In this document: in pieces, positions 59,401-64,000 of the stretch
Layout: the number at the start of each line of letters is the position of its first letter
Position numbering within the stretch: position 1 is the first letter of the stretch
DNA from: Pegea sp. RAD2-039
Lineage: Eukaryota; Chordata; Thaliacea; Salpida; Salpidae
Assembly: GCA_034620365.1 (NCBI GenBank)
Contig: JAQGEQ010000175.1
Span: 2,232,001-2,296,000 of the forward strand
Direction: 5' to 3'
DNA: 64,000 nucleotides
The notes under the pieces: generated by a model
What the model was told of the DNA's origin: nothing
What the model saw: the letters and a program-made list of their open reading frames with translations, nothing else
Database searches by the model: none
Program-made: the position numbers and the translations under genes

Positions 59401-61022
59401 AGTTTTAAAAACAGCTGTTCGATTACATAGAAATAAAATAGCGTTATTTTAAAGGCTTTCTGTTTTTATTTATTGATTAAACGATTTAACTATTTATCTC
59501 TACCATCACTTTAGTTTTATTTTGCTGGTGCCACATCTGGCATTCTATTTTCTTTCATTTTTTCCTTTCTCCAAAAATGTCAAGTTCATATGTCACACTC
59601 CTTTTAGTTCTTTCATCAGACAGCTACTAGATAAACATGGTATAACTTTACTGACACAAAAGGAAACATACATTCTTACGATTTAGGCGTTTTATTATTT
59701 TGTTTCGAAAATGTATAACAGTTCCACATGTTTTGATTTCCGAAGCTTAATCGTTAGTTGTATAACTGATTTTAATTAAATGTCCTTCGACTGGATTTTT
59801 AAAATATTATTTGAGAGCATTTCTTGTTTGAAATTATTATTTTTTTATTTTACGAGTTGTAAGTTCCTTTTAACTTTATGTAGACTTTATAGTAATCAAA
59901 ATCGCTTTATCTTTTTTATTACTTCTTCTTTAGTTTATTACGGCTCTAGCATATGATTGAAAATTATTTTATGTTGCAAATGAATATTTTTGTCTAGATA
60001 TTTTTTTTTATTCGTAATTTGGTAACCTTCAAACATTTATGACAAAGAAATTTCAATTAACCTTAAAATTTTATTGAAAACGATAAGAGACTAAAAGAGT
60101 AAGATGATATTGCAAAAAAGATGAACATGTTTTTTTTAAATTGACGTTCTATTTTACGTAACTTAAAAAAACTTTGTAAAAATTTAGCAAATTATTATGC
60201 AAGGTTAAAATGTAATAAAAAACTTAAGTTAAAATTTTATTGCCTAAATAAAATGTATTCTCGTTTATTTTATAAAAACTTTTATAAAAATTAAAAACTT
60301 GTTAGTTTCTTAGTTTACAGCTTGTAATTTATAAATTATTGTAATTTAAAAACTTATTCTGTTGTCGAAATAAGTAATTTATATTCTTTAATCTAATTGT
60401 TGTACTTATAATTGCCTATAATATAACGTTATGAGTTTATATTAACAGTTCTATTGGGTTTATTTATTTCTATTATTATTATAATAATATTTTTTTAAAT
60501 TATTAAATTATTAGTTATTTTTACTTCTTTTTTAGTCTATCTATCAGTTTATCATTTTTATAATTAGGTTTTTTGTTTTAGAATATAACTTACTAAAGTT
60601 GATTTTCAATTTAAATGTGTTGATTTATAAATTAAATAGTTTTTACTTCAAATAGAAATAATTTTATCATAATTACCTAAGCAGTAATTTAAAAGATTTA
60701 TTTCTGTTCATCTTCTTGTAATTGAATTATTTAAAACTAAAGAACTTCTTTAAGTTGTTTAACTTGAGAAAATATTCTTAAAACTCAAAATAAGAGACCT
60801 AAACAAAAAAGGCAAAAGCGAAAAAGTTTTATTGTAAAATGTAACAAAAAAACGCTAAAAAGAAAAAAAGATGGAAAAATAGTAAAATATTGACTCTCAC
60901 TCAGCTTGAACTTAATTGAAATTCTATCTGTAACTACACAATCTCTCTTTCATGAACAATTTTTTCAGTTGTTTTATTTTACTTATTTGTTTTAAAAAGC
61001 TGACTGCCAGGTTAAAGGAAAG
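56457..61022. other. Long intergenic region with one exon-like island
   Basis: AT-rich apart from an exon-like patch at 58,766-58,959, listed separately. Presumably includes the promoter of the RASSF gene, but no positioned motif is clear. A minus-strand frame at 58,427-58,609 has no recognisable domain. Confidence 0.55.
58766..58959 (+). other. Orphan exon-like segment
   Basis: A patch of normal coding-like composition in very AT-rich DNA. It is preceded by a good acceptor (CCTGTTTGCAG) and followed by a good donor (CTGAA/GTAAGAAACG). One frame is open throughout and reads LASLQSIRLKADEVIIMLKE, then ARLVFKQRSNGSKNF, then LSIITALKAYVRPMIYQL, an amphipathic-helix-like sequence. I found no partner exons. 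It may be an exon of an uncalled gene, an upstream alternative exon of the RASSF gene, or a decayed remnant. Confidence 0.3.
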
Positions 61023-62337
61023 ATGTTAAAATTTGTTGATTCTTCAAACTCAATCAATGACTCGATTACAGTTCAAGTCGGAAGGTGCGAGAAACAAATT
61101 TCAGGCCTTACAAAAAAGACAACTTGCTTAGAAGTAGTTAGAGCTTTAATAAAAGAACACCGATTAGCAGCAACAGAAAATGAAGATTTTTTATTTCCTT
61201 CTGATAAGACAACTCGTGAGCTTGCTTATAGTTATGAGATTGTCGAAACATGGAGAGGTAACAAAAATGTTCTTCCTCCAAAGACACAAATCTTGAAAGC
61301 ATGGCACTCGTGGGAAATTGAGCAGAAACACGTGAAGTTTGAACTAAGAAGAAGTAGTAGTCGGGTGCGAGGACGAGGATCTTTGCACAAGCGTAAGAGT
61401 AAAAAACAAGATTGCCGCCACAAACTGTCTCATGGTCAAAAACGTCGAATCAGAAGAAGTATGAAGATGTACCAGAAAGCTGTGTTGAAGCAAAAATCGA
61501 ACATTGATGAAGATAAAAATGAAGATCAGCTGGATTACATCTTAAGTGAAGAGCAGTTTGTTGATGGAGAATTAACAAGTCCTGACTGCATCCCCTATAA
61601 AGTCAAGTTTGCACGTTCAGCACTCGACGACAGCGACTTAGTGAGCGAGCACTGCGCTTATCACAAGAGTCGACTACATCATCGACGACGCGTGCCAGTT
61701 CATAAACAACGAAACAAAGAAGAGGTCACTGGATGTTCACAGCGTAAACAGCGTCTCTTACGTCACACTACAACTGAAGCAGCTGGTACAGACTCTAATG
61801 ATGGAGATGCAGACGACGAGAAGTCGATTTTGATGACGTCATCAGCTTCAGCAGCAGCTTCTGATTATATGAGTGGTGCAACAACTACTGAGTCGAGTTG
61901 TGGAACAACAACTTGTAGTGAGACAAGTGGAACTAGCAGCAGTGTGAGTGGAACCAGTAGCAGTGAAACATCTTCTAGCAGTAACGACTTCTTTAACACC
62001 GAACAATTTCTCGCGAATCGCGCTGCAACAGAAGCAGAAGCAGCCATGAAAAATGCCAAAAGCATCAAGTCGAATGGAGCTACAAAATTATTCAAAAAAG
62101 TTACCTCACAAACTCTTCTTAGTTCGTTTCGAAAGAAGAAGCGAAACGTGAACAACGCTAATGTGGTTTCTATGACAACTGCTCATTGTCACAAGTTGGC
62201 TGCAACCACCAAACTGAAAAACGAAGTGATAAAAAAGGTTTTACATCACCATCAGGATCTAGCTGGACCCGATCACGTGACGTCACCACCATTGATGCAG
62301 AGTTCGATCAATAACGAGAAGGAAGCGGCGGTTGAAA
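61023..62337 (+). CDS. N-terminal RASSF (RASSF7-10 class) protein, first coding exon; gene probably continues past the window
   Basis: RASSF7-10 proteins carry a Ras-association (ubiquitin-like) domain at the N-terminus and lack the SARAH domain of RASSF1-6. Here residues of about 16-112 form that domain: VQVGRCEKQISGLTKKTTCL, EVVRALIKEH, then the class signature VETWRGNKNVLPPKTQILKA(WHSW). RASSF9/10 look closest, whose fly counterpart Meru links planar and apical-basal polarity. After the domain come a basic stretch (RGSLHKRKSKKQDCRHKLSH), a histidine/arginine-rich part and a Ser/Thr-rich low-complexity tract around residues 290-322. The frame stays open to a stop at 62,372, but AAA/GTAAGA at 62,337 is a strong donor and the last 11 residues look intronic. 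The start ATG follows AAAGGAAAG and precedes the domain by the usual short distance. Confidence 0.82.
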
Positions 62338-64000
62338 GTAAGAAAAGAACATTTTTGATTTGTTCTAGATAAGAATTTGAACTTGTTGCAATTTTAATGA
62401 AAATATTTTACTTTAATTTGGATTTAGTTTTTCGTTCAGAATTTGATCTCAATTTAAGCGAATTTAAAGTTAAATCCAAGTTACAATACTTGCAGATTAA
62501 GTCTGGCTTCATTAAAAATACATTTAAAGACATCGAAAATGTTGTTCATAAACATAACATTCGTTTGATATCAATTTTTTGTAAAATTTTCAACTAGAAA
62601 ATTACCAGAAAGTAAATGACCAAATATGGAGGTTGTCAAAGTTATGGCTAAGTTAAAAGTTGGGTCAATTTTGAAAATATAAAAAAGTAGAAAACTATTA
62701 GTCATCTATTGAGAAAGTGAAGCAGAAGTGCTTCCATAACAAAACTAAAACCTTTTTTAACTGAATACTGGAAGTTCAAAAAGAAAATTTTCAAAAACCT
62801 ACTTGAATTTATTACCAGAAAACTCTTCGTAGCATCCTTTTACATAAGACATTGAGAAATGACATCATTACCACACAGTGACGTAATATATAACTTGACG
62901 ATTAAATATATTTAAGAAAAATATTAATAAATTAAAAATGTTTTCTACCTATGTTGCAAAATTAAAGGCTTTCAATTATTTGTTTAAACTTAAATCGATT
63001 ATTTTCAATGTTTACTAAGTATTTAATTAGGATTTAATGAAGTAAGAAATCATTTTTTTAAGGTGGATATCTGGCTCAGATAAATAAGACGTTAAAATCA
63101 CATAATTACTAAACAAATATTTAATTGATAAATTGAACTGAATTTCTTAGGATTCATCTTATCCTAGCATTTTTTTAAACTTGATGCTTAAGATCTAAAA
63201 ATAAACAAATTTAAGTTTTTAATAAAACCACTTTAAATGTTTTTTAAGAGATTAAAAGAGTTTAACTTTATTCTATCAACAACTGATTTTTATCACATCG
63301 TTTTTAGTATACATAATTTTTAAATCGAAAAACATCGTGTTTTCAAAGATTATCTTGTTTACAGCTTATTTCAATTTTTTTTACTAAATAAAAATTGAAA
63401 CTCTTTATACCATGCGATTCTTATAAATTAATAAAACTAAATTCAAAAAACTGTTTTCTGTAAACATTAAACAAAATCAGATTCTTTCAAAATAGTCTCA
63501 AAAGGTTCTGTAATTTAAATTATTATTGTTGACGATTGTTTATGTTGAGTTTAATTCAATTACAGTGCAGCTTATCTTTACAAGTAAGAAAGAATTTGAT
63601 TCACTATTTTAACAAGTCAAAGTTTAATCGCTTTTACATCAAATTATCACAAAATCTTTCATAGAGTAAGAATCCTTAGGCTGTTTTTGAACAAAACAAT
63701 TCAAAATTCATTACTTTTAATTTTCTTCCAAAATTTTTCATCAAAAATAATCGTTAAAATATATGAATAATCGCTTAAAATTATCTGTTGATGCCAAACT
63801 TAGCATTTTGATGTGAAAAGAAGTTAAAATTATTTCAATCTTTCACTACTAAGGTGTTAGGTTATATTGGAGGGTGTAGTCTGCATCGACTTAGTATTTA
63901 AAGAAGTTTATAATAAACTTTTAAGCTTTTTGCAATTTCATATTTGGTAAATAGCTTTTCCAAAAACTTCTCAACTTGTAAGATAAACTTCAAGATACTG
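62338..64000. other. Probable intron or 3' flank of the RASSF gene
   Basis: AT-rich to the window end with no convincing exon. A 66-codon frame at 62,397-62,597 has AT-biased composition and no coiled-coil pattern expected of the RASSF7-10 C-terminus. Confidence 0.5.

Noticed and set aside
61865..62155. Minus-strand 96-codon frame rich in leucine and valine
   Set aside because: It is an antisense shadow of the Ser/Thr-rich tract in the RASSF exon.

Overview
This is a eukaryotic nuclear window, almost certainly from an invertebrate animal. It is strongly AT-rich, its genes are broken by many GT-AG introns (often only 45-60 nt), and the set is metazoan: the intraflagellar transport gene IFT172, a fringe-type Notch glycosyltransferase, an N-terminal-class RASSF protein, CASD1, XRRA1, ER glucosidase I and ribosomal protein L32. 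The species cannot be fixed from the sequence. There is no CRISPR array, operon or other prokaryotic feature. All exon models were built by hand from splice signals, and every gene complete in the window closes in phase from start to stop.

Layout. 1-3,882 (+): 3' part of MOGS. 5,224-9,657 (-): a 15-exon acidic, RS-rich and proline-rich protein with a C-terminal RRM-like domain, resembling RBM33. 9.7-13.5 kb: repeat-bearing intergenic DNA with a diverged LTR-like direct repeat pair. 13.57-15.13 kb (+): RPL32 with a 5'TOP-like leader and a leader intron. 15,427-19,440 (-): XRRA1 leucine-rich repeat protein, with a tRNA-derived SINE in one intron. 21,516-22,442 (+): intronless fringe. 23,983-32,200 (+): IFT172 in 43 exons. 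35,849-41,844 (+): CASD1 in 19 exons, lacking its catalytic serine. 41.8-48.8 kb: largely non-genic, with a second SINE family. 49,056-50,228 (+): a secreted cysteine-rich protein with a TATA box and a palindromic bZIP/CRE-like element. 52,095-56,456 (+): an unrecognised basic protein in at least 13 exons. 61,023-62,337 (+): first coding exon of a RASSF7-10-class gene that probably continues beyond the window.

The genes do not form one pathway. MOGS, fringe and CASD1 are all secretory-pathway glycan enzymes, but they are separated by unrelated genes, so this is probably chance. Two SINE families recur, one (15.8 and 33.6 kb) with clear pol III boxes and one in at least four places (20.7, 23.3, 32.7 and 44.8 kb).

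The most notable points are the CASD1 homologue with a degraded esterase triad, the inducible-looking promoter of the secreted protein, the unidentified 633-residue protein with two competing acceptors, and an intronless fringe among intron-dense genes. I found no clear new multi-gene system.
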